Assembly (NCBI GenBank): GCA_018822845.1
Contig: JAHJJD010000129.1
Span: 1-55,446 of the forward strand
DNA length: 55,446 nt
Source: Gammaproteobacteria bacterium
GTDB taxonomy: Bacteria > Pseudomonadota > Gammaproteobacteria > Thiotrichales > Thiotrichaceae
Direction of reading: 5' to 3'
The position numbers and the translations under genes were made by a program. This document shows positions 23,412-32,353 of the stretch, in pieces (the first letter of the stretch is position 1; each line of letters begins with the position of its first letter). The notes below the pieces were generated by a model. That model worked only from the letters and a program-made list of their open reading frames with translations, was not told where the DNA came from and did not search any database.

Positions 23412-23741
23412 ATGATCCGCTTTACCAGCCCCGCCGGAGCCAGTGTTTCAATGTTTGACAAGGACGCCAAAGCGCTGATCCGCATGATGGGTCACAGCGG
23501 TGCGATTCCCAGCGCCATTCGTGCCGAAGACATTGCTTCCGCCCTGGGTAAGCTGGAAGCTGCCTTGCAATCCGAGGAGGCCAGGGCAACAGAAACCAAA
23601 CAGGAACATCCGTTGCAAGACGGCGCTGAGGAAAAGGCGGTAGCCGTCAATGTCCGTGCTTACCCTCTCGTTCAATTGTTGAAAGCGGCGGCGGAAAAGC
23701 AGAAAAACGTGATGTGGGAGCAGGATCGCGCATTCTTCTAG
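23412..23741 (+). CDS. DUF1840 family protein
   Basis: The 109-residue cytoplasmic protein matches DUF1840: an N-terminal FTSPAGASVSMFDKDAKALI segment, a central IPSAIRAEDIASALGKLEAAL, a variable charged linker, and the conserved C-terminal RAYPLVQLLKAAAEKQKNVMWE. Members are small beta/gammaproteobacterial proteins of unknown function. AAGGAATAG precedes the ATG. It lies 121 bases before the cohesin-like gene; no evidence links the two. Confidence 0.85.
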   Translation: MIRFTSPAGASVSMFDKDAKALIRMMGHSGAIPSAIRAEDIASALGKLEAALQSEEARATETKQEHPLQDGAEEKAVAVNVRAYPLVQLLKAAAEKQKNVMWEQDRAFF

Positions 23742-23862
23742 CCAGCATGGCAAACACGCCCAAAAGATGTTGCCAATAATCCGTATTTGCCTGAACTCAT
23801 AAACTCTGTTAATTTCTGAAGCGACATCGGAATCATAACAATAATGTGAGTGAACGGGATTC

Positions 23863-25143
23863 ATGAAATATCTCGCCCAGAGTGTCTGGATGGTGATGCT
23901 GAGTGTCGCCATCAGTGTGGCCGCCGAAGCTGCACAAATCGTCACCCCGTCCCAAAGCAGCCTGTCCACCGGGGCAGAGGCTTTTGTATTTACGCCTGTG
24001 TATACAATATCCAGCCCGCAAACCGCCACATTGACTGGCTTGGGACTACGCATTCATTTCAACTCCAGTGCTGTGCAGTTCAACGGTGTTACCAGCCCGT
24101 ATGCGTATGGCCTGCAACCCGTGGGAACGATAACGGCAGATACGGAAGATTTCGACGCCGACCCCCTGACAGACAGCTATTTCGTGGTGGGCTGGGTTGA
24201 CCTGACAGCCCGCTGGCCGGGTACGGGCATGGTGCCACTGAATTTGCTGGCGGCTTCCTTTCAGCCCCAAGCCGGTTTTACTGGCATAACCCACATCCGC
24301 ACCACCGCGACGGTAACGGCGGATGCGGCAGCTTTCCAGAGTACGCCCATGACTGTGACGCTGACGGGGAGTCCGCCTGCTGTACAGGTGCGGGCTTTCC
24401 TGCAAGGCTCATATGTAATGCTTGACGGCAAGATGCGTGACAGTTTGCGGGAAAGTGGTGTGTTGCCAGCAAGCCAGCCTTATGCAGGCTTTGGTTACAA
24501 CGGCAGCGAAACGGCCTCGCCTGCGCTGCTGGCTATGACGGGGAACGATGCGCCAGTCGACTGGGTGCTGGTGGAATTGCGTGACAGTACGAATCCGCAA
24601 ACTATCGTGGCCACCCATGCAGCCCTGTTGCAACGCGACGGGGATGTGGCAAGTGCTGCCGACGGTGCAACAACACTCACATTTACCGGCATTGCGCCCG
24701 GCAGTTATTACCTCGCCTTGCGTCATCGTAACCATCTTGGCGTTATGAGTGCAGCGCCAGTGGTGTTTTCCGGCGCGCCTGTTCTGGTGGATTTCACCGC
24801 CGCAACAACCGCTGTTTATGGCAGCACCGATATTCGCCTGCCAGCCGCCAGTGTGCGCATGCTGCCCAGTGGCGATGCCAACAATGATAGCAAGCTGATT
24901 GCGGATGGCCCTGAAAACGACAAGAACACCGTGCTCGCCGTGGTAATGGTTGATGCAGGAAATAGTGAAATCAACACCAATTTCCAGGCCAGTGGCTATA
25001 AGGTCACTGACCTGAATATGGATGGCAAAACCGTGTTTGCCGGGCCGGGCAATGACGTCAATATCCTGCTGGGTAATGTCCTGCTGCACAGCGCCAACAC
25101 CACCAGCAGCACCAATTACATCGTGCGCGGGAGCATGCCATGA
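23863..25143 (+). CDS. Secreted protein with cohesin-like domain and C-terminal calcium-loop module
   Basis: The 426-residue product has a signal peptide (1-23) and then a domain at about 25-168 that reads like a cohesin fold: an opening with VFTPVYTISSPQTATLTGLG, LRIHFNSSAVQFNGV, and closing strands LLAASFQPQAGFTG and MTVTLTGS. Residues 175-325 form a second beta-rich module (RAFLQGSYVMLDGKM, LPASQPY, PGSYYLALRHRNHLGVMS) known from secreted adhesin-type proteins. The end (335-410) has two calcium-loop-like repeats, GDANNDSKLIADGPENDKN and DLNMDGKTVFAGPGNDVN, of dockerin-like type. The stop overlaps the start of the protease gene by four bases (ATGA), so the two are made together and probably act together outside the cell. 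Confidence 0.75.
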   Translation: MKYLAQSVWMVMLSVAISVAAEAAQIVTPSQSSLSTGAEAFVFTPVYTISSPQTATLTGLGLRIHFNSSAVQFNGVTSPYAYGLQPVGTITADTEDFDADPLTDSYFVVGWVDLTARWPGTGMVPLNLLAASFQPQAGFTGITHIRTTATVTADAAAFQSTPMTVTLTGSPPAVQVRAFLQGSYVMLDGKMRDSLRESGVLPASQPYAGFGYNGSETASPALLAMTGNDAPVDWVLVELRDSTNPQTIVATHAALLQRDGDVASAADGATTLTFTGIAPGSYYLALRHRNHLGVMSAAPVVFSGAPVLVDFTAATTAVYGSTDIRLPAASVRMLPSGDANNDSKLIADGPENDKNTVLAVVMVDAGNSEINTNFQASGYKVTDLNMDGKTVFAGPGNDVNILLGNVLLHSANTTSSTNYIVRGSMP

Positions 25144-26900
25144 TCAAACGTATCCCCTGTTTCTTTATACCCTTGTTGCTATTAGTGATGACGGGGGTGC
25201 AGGCGGCGGAGCAGCACGGCAAGACAGGGCCGGAAACTTTCCAGGGCGATGTCGTCCAGCGCATCAAACCAGCATTACATCTTGCACCCGCCAGCACCAA
25301 TGCGCAGCGAAGAAGCGCTCAGGTGACAGCGGATGCCAGTTTTACCCTGCCTGCGCTGTCGACGGACGAAATCAGCCAGTTGCAGAATGCCTCGCAGGAA
25401 AAGGCTTACCGCGTGGGCATTGGCCGCACCCTGCCTGCCAATCTGGGGGAATGGATCGACCTTTCCACCTGGAATTGGTCGGCTGTCAGCGGCGGGCGGG
25501 CAGCACGTTTCACCCTGACATCCAGTGGTGCGGCGCGGTTGCGGGCGCAATTGCAAACCGGCCAGTGGCCAGTCGGGGTGGAATTGCACAGCTATTCACC
25601 TGCCAACCCCACCGATGTATCCGGCCCCTACGGCGAACCAGCCAACCTGTTCTGGACGCCGACAGTAAAAGGCGACACGCTGGCACTGGAACTGTTCCTG
25701 CCGGATGGGATTCAACCCCAGAATGTGCAGCTTGCGATTCCGCAGCTCTCACACCTGATTGTCGACCCGGCGGCTTCCACCCTGAAAAATACCAGCATTT
25801 ACAAGGCTGACACCGACTACTCCAGTTGCCAGGTCGACATTGCCTGCGCTGATGCCAGTTGGCAGGAAACCGGCGAGGCCGTGGCACGCTATGTGTTTAC
25901 CGATACCGACGGATACAGCTATTTGTGTTCCGGCACGCTGCTGACGGACAAGGATACCTATACCCAGATTCCCTACTTCCTTACTGCTGCACACTGCGTC
26001 AGCAATGCGGCAGCGGCGGGGAGCATGGATTTTTTCTGGCATTACCAGAACACCAGTTGCGGTGGCAGTGGCGCTACCCCGGTACAATCCAGCGGTGGCG
26101 CGCAATTGCTGGCTACCCGCGCGGAACTCGACTCCACGCTCGTCCAGTTGAACAACAATCCACCGGTCGGAGTTACGCTATCCGGCTGGACGCTTACGCC
26201 CCTGAGCAGCAACCAGGCCATTACCGGCATTCACCACGCATTGGGCGGGCCAAAACGCTATTCCACAGGAAACTTCGACACACGGGTGCGGATTGAGGCA
26301 TCTTCCGCTGGTTTTGCCGTCATTCCCGACAGCAACGGGGATTTCTCGGCTGTGACCTGGAATAAGGGCATCACCGCCCCCGGTAGTAGCGGCTCTGGCG
26401 TATGGGTGGTGGAAAACGGCGTGCATTACCTCAACGGCTCGCTGCTGGGCGGCTCGTCGGATTGCGCGAATACGGATTCACCCGACGAATACAGCCGTTT
26501 CGAACGTTTCTACCCTTATGTCAGCAGTTGGGTGGATACTCCCGGAACGCCCCCTTCCCTCCATCTGCTGAATACCAACAACCCGCCAACGGCTTTGCGG
26601 GAGGGCGTGATCATCACACGTTACCTACAAGGAACACGCGGCAATGCGCTGCTACAGGATGTTACCAGTATCAGCGTCAATACGGTTGAGCTGGAAAATG
26701 CGCTGGCTGCACTGGTTCCCGTACTCGACATCGACGCTGACGGCAATACAGATGCGGGAACGGATGGAATGCTGCTGATCCGCTACCTGCTTGGCTTGCA
26801 GGGTGCGCCATTGCTGGCAGGGCTGGATCTGACAGGCTCAGGCCGAACCAGCGCGGCGGATATTCAGGCTTATATCGAAACGCTACTGGCGCAGTCCTGA
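25140..26900 (+). CDS. Secreted trypsin-fold serine protease with C-terminal dockerin-like module
   Basis: The 586-residue product has a signal peptide (1-23), a pro-region to about 225, and a chymotrypsin-fold protease resembling lysyl endopeptidases: YFLTAAHCVS (His285), ELDSTLVQLN (Asp331) and APGSSGSGVWV (Ser417), so the triad is intact. Cysteines around it (CSGTLL, CGGSG, SSDCANTD) suggest disulfides. The end carries a dockerin-like pair: LDIDADGNTDAGTDGMLLIRYLLG (cited by its DIDADGNTD loop, about 530-538) and DLTGSGRTSAADIQAYIETLL. A further, loop-less copy (REGVIITRYLQGTRGNALLQ, 487-506) precedes it. It overlaps the cohesin-like gene by four bases. Confidence 0.85.
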   Translation: MIKRIPCFFIPLLLLVMTGVQAAEQHGKTGPETFQGDVVQRIKPALHLAPASTNAQRRSAQVTADASFTLPALSTDEISQLQNASQEKAYRVGIGRTLPANLGEWIDLSTWNWSAVSGGRAARFTLTSSGAARLRAQLQTGQWPVGVELHSYSPANPTDVSGPYGEPANLFWTPTVKGDTLALELFLPDGIQPQNVQLAIPQLSHLIVDPAASTLKNTSIYKADTDYSSCQVDIACADASWQETGEAVARYVFTDTDGYSYLCSGTLLTDKDTYTQIPYFLTAAHCVSNAAAAGSMDFFWHYQNTSCGGSGATPVQSSGGAQLLATRAELDSTLVQLNNNPPVGVTLSGWTLTPLSSNQAITGIHHALGGPKRYSTGNFDTRVRIEASSAGFAVIPDSNGDFSAVTWNKGITAPGSSGSGVWVVENGVHYLNGSLLGGSSDCANTDSPDEYSRFERFYPYVSSWVDTPGTPPSLHLLNTNNPPTALREGVIITRYLQGTRGNALLQDVTSISVNTVELENALAALVPVLDIDADGNTDAGTDGMLLIRYLLGLQGAPLLAGLDLTGSGRTSAADIQAYIETLLAQS

Positions 26901-26907
26901 ATAAAAA

Positions 26908-26931
26908 AAGCCCGACTCAAAGGCCGGGCTT
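26908..26931. terminator. Hairpin after the protease gene
   Basis: AAGCCCG (26908-26914) pairs with CGGGCTT (26925-26931). The A-tract precedes it, so its classical T-tract is on the minus strand; it can still close the plus-strand message. A second inverted repeat, CGCTATG/CATAGCG (26934-26940 and 26970-26976), follows. The remainder of the 26901-27216 gap is AT-rich and shows no gene. Confidence 0.5.
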
Positions 26932-27216
26932 CCCGCTATGAACCATGACAGACCTAGCAATATCTGCCATAGCGACTACCCTCACTAGCGGTTGGAAAAG
27001 CAGAATCAGACTTGCGGGAAATGTTCGTTAAAGCAAATGTGCACATAAAATTGAGAAATGTCAACAAGTAGTTGATATTAAAAATATTATTATTCTCTAA
27101 CGTTGCACCGCACAAAAGCAGTCGAATGCCAAAAGGCTTGTCAGTCTGGAGGGTATGCCTGTATAAACCTTCATTCTACCTCCGTGTAATTCCCGTTTAT
27201 CAGAAGCCACAGCGAC

Positions 27217-28356
27217 ATGTACGAATATATTGATGATCCCGCCAAACTGGCCGCACTGCTCACCCGGCTGGACAAGGCAGAGTGGGTAACGCTGGATACC
27301 GAATTCATCCGCGAAAAAACCTATTACCCGCGCCTATGCCTGATCCAGATTGCCAGTTCCGACACACTGGCCTGCATTGATCCACTGCAAATCGGCGACC
27401 TTACGCCTTTCATCGACTGGTTAAATGAACCTCAGCGCCTGAAAGTGTTGCACGCCGCCTGGCAGGATATGGAAATCTTCCACCACCTCGGTGACAAGGT
27501 TCCTGCGCCCCTTTTTGATACCCAGGTAGCAGCCGCTGTACTCGGGCTGGGCGACCAACTGGGTTATGCGCGTCTGGTAGAACAACTGCTGGGGATTCCC
27601 CTCGACAAATCCCAGTCACGTACCGACTGGTCACGCCGCCCGTTAAGCAGCAAGCAACTGGAATATGCCATCGACGACGTGCGTCATCTGCGCGATGTTT
27701 ATCTGCTGCTGCGCGAACAACTGGAAAAACTTGGGCGTTTGCACTGGCTCGACAAGCCTTTCCAAAAACTGGCTGACCCTGCCACCTATGCCGTCAACCC
27801 ACGCACGGTGTGGGAGCGGGTCAAGAATGTGCAAATCCTCAAGCCGCGCCAACTCGCTATCCTGCGTGAACTGGCGGCATGGCGGGAAGAGCGCGCTTTG
27901 CACAAGAACATTCCGCGCCGCTGGATCATTTCCGACGAAATACTGGTGGATCTGGCACGCATGAAGCTCAACACGCCCGATTCCATGCACCAGATTCGGG
28001 GTTTGACCGGTGAGCAGATTGATCGCTACGCCAGGGAGTGGCTGGACTGCATTGCCCGCGCCAAAGCCCTGCCGGAAAGCGAATGGCCGCAACTGCCACG
28101 CCGCCGTAAACTGACGCCGGAAATGAGCGTGGTCACCGACCTGCTGATGACTTTGCTCAACCAGATCGCCGACGAAAACGGCATTTCCGCGCAGATGGTG
28201 GCCACCCGCCAGCAAGTCGAAAAAATGCTGGAAGAAGGCCGTACCACCCTTTCCGACGACTGGCGCGGCGCGTTGGTCAACGAGCTGTTTACCGAGGTGC
28301 TGAATGGAAAAACCTGCATCCGCGTGCGTAATCAGCAAGTAGTGGTGGAAAGCTGA
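27217..28356 (+). CDS. rnd: Ribonuclease D
   Basis: The 379-residue 3'-5' exoribonuclease trims tRNA and other stable RNA 3' ends. The DEDD catalytic residues are visible: VTLDTEFIREKTYYPRLCLIQ (Exo I, cited by DTEF), VLHAAWQDMEIF (Exo II) and QLEYAIDDVRHLRDVY (Exo III). Two HRDC-like helical domains follow (about 205-290 and 295-370). Length and order are standard for E. coli RNase D. It stands before hisB, 46 bases away, in the same direction, but function does not link them. Confidence 0.95.
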   Translation: MYEYIDDPAKLAALLTRLDKAEWVTLDTEFIREKTYYPRLCLIQIASSDTLACIDPLQIGDLTPFIDWLNEPQRLKVLHAAWQDMEIFHHLGDKVPAPLFDTQVAAAVLGLGDQLGYARLVEQLLGIPLDKSQSRTDWSRRPLSSKQLEYAIDDVRHLRDVYLLLREQLEKLGRLHWLDKPFQKLADPATYAVNPRTVWERVKNVQILKPRQLAILRELAAWREERALHKNIPRRWIISDEILVDLARMKLNTPDSMHQIRGLTGEQIDRYAREWLDCIARAKALPESEWPQLPRRRKLTPEMSVVTDLLMTLLNQIADENGISAQMVATRQQVEKMLEEGRTTLSDDWRGALVNELFTEVLNGKTCIRVRNQQVVVES

Positions 28357-28402
28357 TATTGTTACTATTCCGGGTAAGAATTCCTGTATTTGAAGGCTGT
28401 TT

Positions 28403-28996
28403 ATGACCGAACGTACCGCCAGCGTGGAACGCAACACGCTCGAAACCCAAATCCGTGTCAGCATCAATCTCGATGGCACGGGCAAATCCCGCTTTGACAC
28501 CGGCATCCCGTTTCTGGAGCACATGCTGGATCAGGTCGCGCGCCACGGCATGATCGACCTGGATATCGAATGCAAGGGCGACAAACATATCGACGACCAC
28601 CACAGCGTGGAAGATATTGGTATTACCCTGGGGCAGGCGTTCGCCAAAGCCGTGGGTGACAAGAAAGGCATCCGCCGTTACGGGCACGCCTATGTGCCGC
28701 TGGATGAGGCGCTGTCGCGCGTGGTGATCGACTTTTCCGGCAGGCCAGGGCTGGAACACCAGGCCGACTACCTGCGTTCGCACATCGGCCAGTTCGACAC
28801 CGACCTGTTTTACGAATTCTTCCAGGGCTTTGTGAATCATGCGCTGGTGACGCTGCACGTCGACAACCTGAAAGGGCGTAATGCGCACCACATTGCCGAA
28901 ACCATTTTCAAGGCGTTCGGACGTGCGCTGCGCATGGCACTGGAACCCGATCCGCGCATGGCGGGCATCATGCCTTCCACCAAAGGGAGCCTGTGA
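28403..28996 (+). CDS. hisB: Imidazoleglycerol-phosphate dehydratase
   Basis: The 197-residue monofunctional enzyme dehydrates imidazole glycerol phosphate to imidazole acetol phosphate, the sixth step of histidine synthesis. Manganese-binding motifs are intact: [24 protein letters not shown] and [16 protein letters not shown]. There is no N-terminal phosphatase domain, unlike the bifunctional E. coli HisB. The stop overlaps the hisH start (TGATG), so the pair is coupled. hisA and hisF are not in the window. Confidence 0.97.
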   Translation: MTERTASVERNTLETQIRVSINLDGTGKSRFDTGIPFLEHMLDQVARHGMIDLDIECKGDKHIDDHHSVEDIGITLGQAFAKAVGDKKGIRRYGHAYVPLDEALSRVVIDFSGRPGLEHQADYLRSHIGQFDTDLFYEFFQGFVNHALVTLHVDNLKGRNAHHIAETIFKAFGRALRMALEPDPRMAGIMPSTKGSL

Positions 28997-29634
28997 TGCA
29001 AAAAATCGCCATCATCGACTACAACATGGGCAATCTGCACTCGGTGGAACGCGCTGTGTCACACGCAGCAGGCGGCAATGCCACAGTTGCGATCACTTCC
29101 GACCCCGACATGATCATGCAGGCTGACCGGGTAGTGTTTCCGGGGCAAGGTGCGGCGCGTGACTGCATGCGCGAACTGGAAACGCGCGGCATGGCCGAAG
29201 TGGTGCGCGAAGTCATCCAGACCAAGCCGTTCCTCGGTATTTGCATGGGGATGCAGGTGTTGATGCAGCATTCCGAGGAAAACGGTGGCATCGAATGTCT
29301 GGGGTTGTACCAAGGCAATGTGCGCTATTTCGGCAACGTGCATCAGGAAATCGGTGTGCGCTTGAAGATTCCGCAAATGGGCTGGAACCAGATCTGGCAG
29401 CAGGTGGAACATCCGCTGTGGAACGGCATCAAGGATGGCGCGCGTTTCTATTTCGTGCACAGCTACTACGTTGAGCCGATCACGCCGGACTTGATTGCCG
29501 GGTCGACGGAATACGGCATCAGCTATGCGTCGGCGATTGCGAAAGACAACGTGTTTGCGATTCAGGCGCATCCGGAAAAGTCGGCGGATGATGGGTTGAA
29601 ACTGCTGGAAAACTTCGTTAACTGGCAACCATGA
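28996..29634 (+). CDS. hisH: Imidazole glycerol phosphate synthase, glutaminase subunit
   Basis: The 212-residue class I glutamine amidotransferase supplies ammonia to HisF. The nucleophile is in FLGICMGMQVL (Cys in GICMG), the His-Glu pair in IQAHPEKSADDG, and the N terminus reads IAIIDYNMGNLHSVERA. I chose the ATG at 28996, which overlaps the hisB stop by one base; a GTG one codon earlier is possible. About 12 residues of the VPGQGAA-type loop (FPGQGAARDCM) are typical. The partner HisF must be elsewhere. Confidence 0.96.
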   Translation: MQKIAIIDYNMGNLHSVERAVSHAAGGNATVAITSDPDMIMQADRVVFPGQGAARDCMRELETRGMAEVVREVIQTKPFLGICMGMQVLMQHSEENGGIECLGLYQGNVRYFGNVHQEIGVRLKIPQMGWNQIWQQVEHPLWNGIKDGARFYFVHSYYVEPITPDLIAGSTEYGISYASAIAKDNVFAIQAHPEKSADDGLKLLENFVNWQP

Positions 29635-29809
29635 CATTTTACTGCACGCGAATTGCGCAATAACAAGCTGATGGTGCAAACGATGGAACACCGGTTATTT
29701 GCAGACTGAGCGTAAAGGTAAGGGTAATGCCAGCAGGAATGTGGAAAAAAATCCGCCTTCCTGCCCATTGGCTATACTGACAGCGAAACCCCAATGACAG
29801 GAGGTCACT

Positions 29810-30922
29810 GTGGCGCATCCTGACTTTCCTTTGTTCCGCTGGCTGCTGCTGGCGGTTGTTTTGGTGCTGTTATTTGCCTTGCCAGCCCCCGTCGCTGCTG
29901 AGGTGAAAGCGGTGAAAATCGTTGGTGGGCTGGATCATCCCTGGAGCATGGTATTCCTGCCTGATGGTGAAATCCTTGTCAGCGAACGCCCCGGCACGTT
30001 ACGCCGCATCCACAACGGCGAATTGCTCAAAGCGCCCGTCAGTGGCCTGCCGGAGATTGAAGAACACGGCCAGGGTGGCCTGCTGGGGCTTGCCTTGCAT
30101 CCGCAGTTTGCTGCCAACCGCTGGCTGTATTTCGCCTACGCAGGCCAGGGCAAAGGTGGCTACAGCACCCATCTGGCGCGCGGGCAGTATCAGGATGGCG
30201 CACTCAGTAAAGTACAAACCCTGTTTGAAGCTACCCCGAAATCATTTGCCGGGCAGCATTTCGGCGGGCGGATTGTGTTCGACCGCGCGGGTTATCTCTA
30301 CCTCACCCTCGGTGACCGGGGCGAGCGTGACAATGCCCAAATGCTGGAAAACCATGCGGGCAGCCTGATCCGCCTGCACGATGACGGGCGCATTCCTGCC
30401 GACAATCCGTTCGCCAACACCCCCGCAGCCAAACCGGAGATCTACAATTACGGCCACCGCAACATGCAGGGTATCGCGCTACACCCCCAAACTGGTCAGA
30501 TATGGACATGCGAACATGGCCCGCAGGGTGGCGATGAAATCAATATCGAACGTGCCAAAGCCAACTACGGCTGGCCGGTCATCACTTACGGCGAAGAATA
30601 CGGTGGCGGTGACGTCGGCACGGGCATCACCGCAAAGGAGGGCATGGAACAGCCAGTACTGTACTGGACGCCATCGATTGCCCCTTCCGGGATGACGTTC
30701 TACAGCGGGGACAAATATCCCGGCTGGCAGGGCAGCCTGTTGGTCGGCTCACTCAAGTTTGAGCGGGTTTCGCGCGTCACGCTGGATGGCGATCGTTTCG
30801 TTTCCGAGGAAAACCTGCTGGATCATGCCATTGGCCGTATCCGCGACATCCAGCAAGCCCCTGATGGCTATCTGTACGTGCTGACCGATGAGGGCAACGG
30901 CGGTCTTTACCGGCTGGAGTAA
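29810..30922 (+). CDS. PQQ-dependent aldose sugar dehydrogenase-like protein
   Basis: The 370-residue product starts at a GTG (29810) five bases after a perfect AGGAGG. A signal peptide ends near PVAAEV, so it is periplasmic. The rest is a six-bladed propeller of the GSDH/YliI family: LDHPWSMVFLPDGEILVSER, HGQGGLLGLALHPQF, HFGGRIVFDRAGYLYLTLGD (cited in part), NYGHRNMQGIALHP and MEQPVLYWTPSIAPSGMTFY. The family oxidises aldose sugars with PQQ; the physiological sugar is unknown, and PQQ supply is not shown in this window. Confidence 0.9.
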   Translation: MAHPDFPLFRWLLLAVVLVLLFALPAPVAAEVKAVKIVGGLDHPWSMVFLPDGEILVSERPGTLRRIHNGELLKAPVSGLPEIEEHGQGGLLGLALHPQFAANRWLYFAYAGQGKGGYSTHLARGQYQDGALSKVQTLFEATPKSFAGQHFGGRIVFDRAGYLYLTLGDRGERDNAQMLENHAGSLIRLHDDGRIPADNPFANTPAAKPEIYNYGHRNMQGIALHPQTGQIWTCEHGPQGGDEINIERAKANYGWPVITYGEEYGGGDVGTGITAKEGMEQPVLYWTPSIAPSGMTFYSGDKYPGWQGSLLVGSLKFERVSRVTLDGDRFVSEENLLDHAIGRIRDIQQAPDGYLYVLTDEGNGGLYRLE

Positions 30923-30948
30923 ACGGGGAAACTGGCGGTGGCCGCGCA

Positions 30949-31103
30949 CATCACTCCCGCCAGTTCGCCAGCTCCGTCACGATCAGGTTGATGATCTCGC
31001 GCACTGGGGTAATGTTCCGGGTTGATACTTGATGCCAGTGTAACGGGTGATATTTCAGAGGTTGAAAGTTACATCCAGTTCGTAAGAATGAATATTTCCG
31101 GAG
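30949..31103 (-). pseudogene. Possible C-terminal remnant of a minus-strand gene
   Basis: On the minus strand, an open stretch after a TGA ends with a coding-like tail containing KYHPLHWHQVSTRNITP and REIINLIVTELANWRE before a TGA at 30949-30951. It has no start codon and no neighbour to belong to. It faces the same way as the truncated ATP-grasp gene beyond the methyltransferase and could be its lost 3' end, but it may be unrelated. I do not recognise its family. Confidence 0.3.
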
Positions 31104-31113
31104 TCATAATCTG

Positions 31114-31141
31114 TTGACATTTTGAGCGCTTTAATTATAAT
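31114..31141 (+). promoter_or_regulatory. Consensus sigma-70 promoter of the methyltransferase gene
   Basis: TTGACA (31114-31119) and TATAAT (31136-31141) are both perfect matches, 16 bases apart, about 50 bases before the GTG start at 31193. Confidence 0.7.
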
Positions 31142-31192
31142 CATTTATGTTCTTGATTGGCTTTTTATCAACACGAACCATGAGAAGAAATA

Positions 31193-32353
31193 GTGGGTGC
31201 CTTAATTAAATCATTGTCTTTAAACTCTTCTTTTGAGTTATTTGCGTTGTCTACTGCCATAATTGTCATTATATTTTTAATGATAATCTATATAATTGCT
31301 TTTGTTCAAGGACGAGAGGTTTCTTTTTGGCCTCTTCGCATAGGAAGTCGCCCTAAAAATAATAGCAAAGATAAAAGCCTTCATTGCTTTCCAAATGTAT
31401 CAGAGTCCTCTGATTTAAATCGAGGTAAGTCTACTCAAGAAGGTTCACTTTTTGAGGGTTTGAAAGTTAATTTGCTGAGCAATTCCAGATTGCCACAAAT
31501 ACCAACTCCATCCACTTATAATCCTGTTTATCCAAATGAATCATACCGTTTAAGGGTTCAAGGAGATGCACATCGCGATTTAGATGTCAGAGCTTTCAAG
31601 AGATCCCTTGAGTTATTAAGAAATAAAGAGAATATTATTGCTTTAGATATTGGCTGTGGATCAGGCTACGTGACTAAAGATAGATTCGATAGCTTTGAAA
31701 ATTTTAAGAAAATATTTGGCATCGATAATAGTCATTCCGCAATTAATGAGGCATTAAAGATTAAAGATGAAAGATATACGTTTGCTGTTATTGATATTGA
31801 AAGCCCCTCCTTCAAAGATAGTATTTTTAAATTAAAAGGCGCAGAAAGTGGAGTTGACTTTATTTTTAGCAGCTTTACTCTGCATCATTTGAGTGATCCT
31901 ATTTCCATACTTAAAACACTTAAGGAAATATTAAAGCCAACAGGTGTTCTTGTAATTAGGAGTCCAGATGATGGTTCAAAAATTTGCTATCCAGATAACG
32001 ATATTATGGAGAAAATAATTGACGTAAGTAGCAATGCAAAAGGAATTTCAGATAGATTTCATGGGCGCAAAGCTTACTTCCAATTAAAATCATCAGGATT
32101 TAATTATATTGATAGCCTTTATAGTATAACGGATACTGTTGGTCGTTCTTCAGAGGAAAGGTTGAAAATATTTGATGAAAGCTTTTCCTATCGATCTGAT
32201 TATGTGAAACGGCAATTAGAATCCGGGGATGAGTCAGCAAGGGAGAATTATAATTGGCTTATTGATGCCTTAAAATATTTGAGAAAAAGATTTTATTCTG
32301 ATGATCTTATGTATTATATGGAGGTACAGTACGTATTAATAGCGCAAAGATAA
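31193..32353 (+). CDS. Membrane-anchored SAM-dependent methyltransferase (horizontally acquired)
   Basis: The 386-residue product starts at GTG 31193 after GAAGAAA. One transmembrane helix (about 15-38, ALSTAIIVIIFLMIIYIIAF) is followed by a short GREVSFWPLRIGSRP motif, a polar linker, and a class I methyltransferase domain from about 135 (motif I IIALDIGCGSGYVTKD, then FGIDNS, VDFIFSSFTLHHLSDP and LKEILKPTGVLVIRSPD). The substrate is unknown. The gene is far more AT-rich than its surroundings and uses A/T-ending codons, so it was transferred in. Its end overlaps the 3' end of the truncated ATP-grasp gene on the other strand. Confidence 0.82.
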   Translation: MGALIKSLSLNSSFELFALSTAIIVIIFLMIIYIIAFVQGREVSFWPLRIGSRPKNNSKDKSLHCFPNVSESSDLNRGKSTQEGSLFEGLKVNLLSNSRLPQIPTPSTYNPVYPNESYRLRVQGDAHRDLDVRAFKRSLELLRNKENIIALDIGCGSGYVTKDRFDSFENFKKIFGIDNSHSAINEALKIKDERYTFAVIDIESPSFKDSIFKLKGAESGVDFIFSSFTLHHLSDPISILKTLKEILKPTGVLVIRSPDDGSKICYPDNDIMEKIIDVSSNAKGISDRFHGRKAYFQLKSSGFNYIDSLYSITDTVGRSSEERLKIFDESFSYRSDYVKRQLESGDESARENYNWLIDALKYLRKRFYSDDLMYYMEVQYVLIAQR

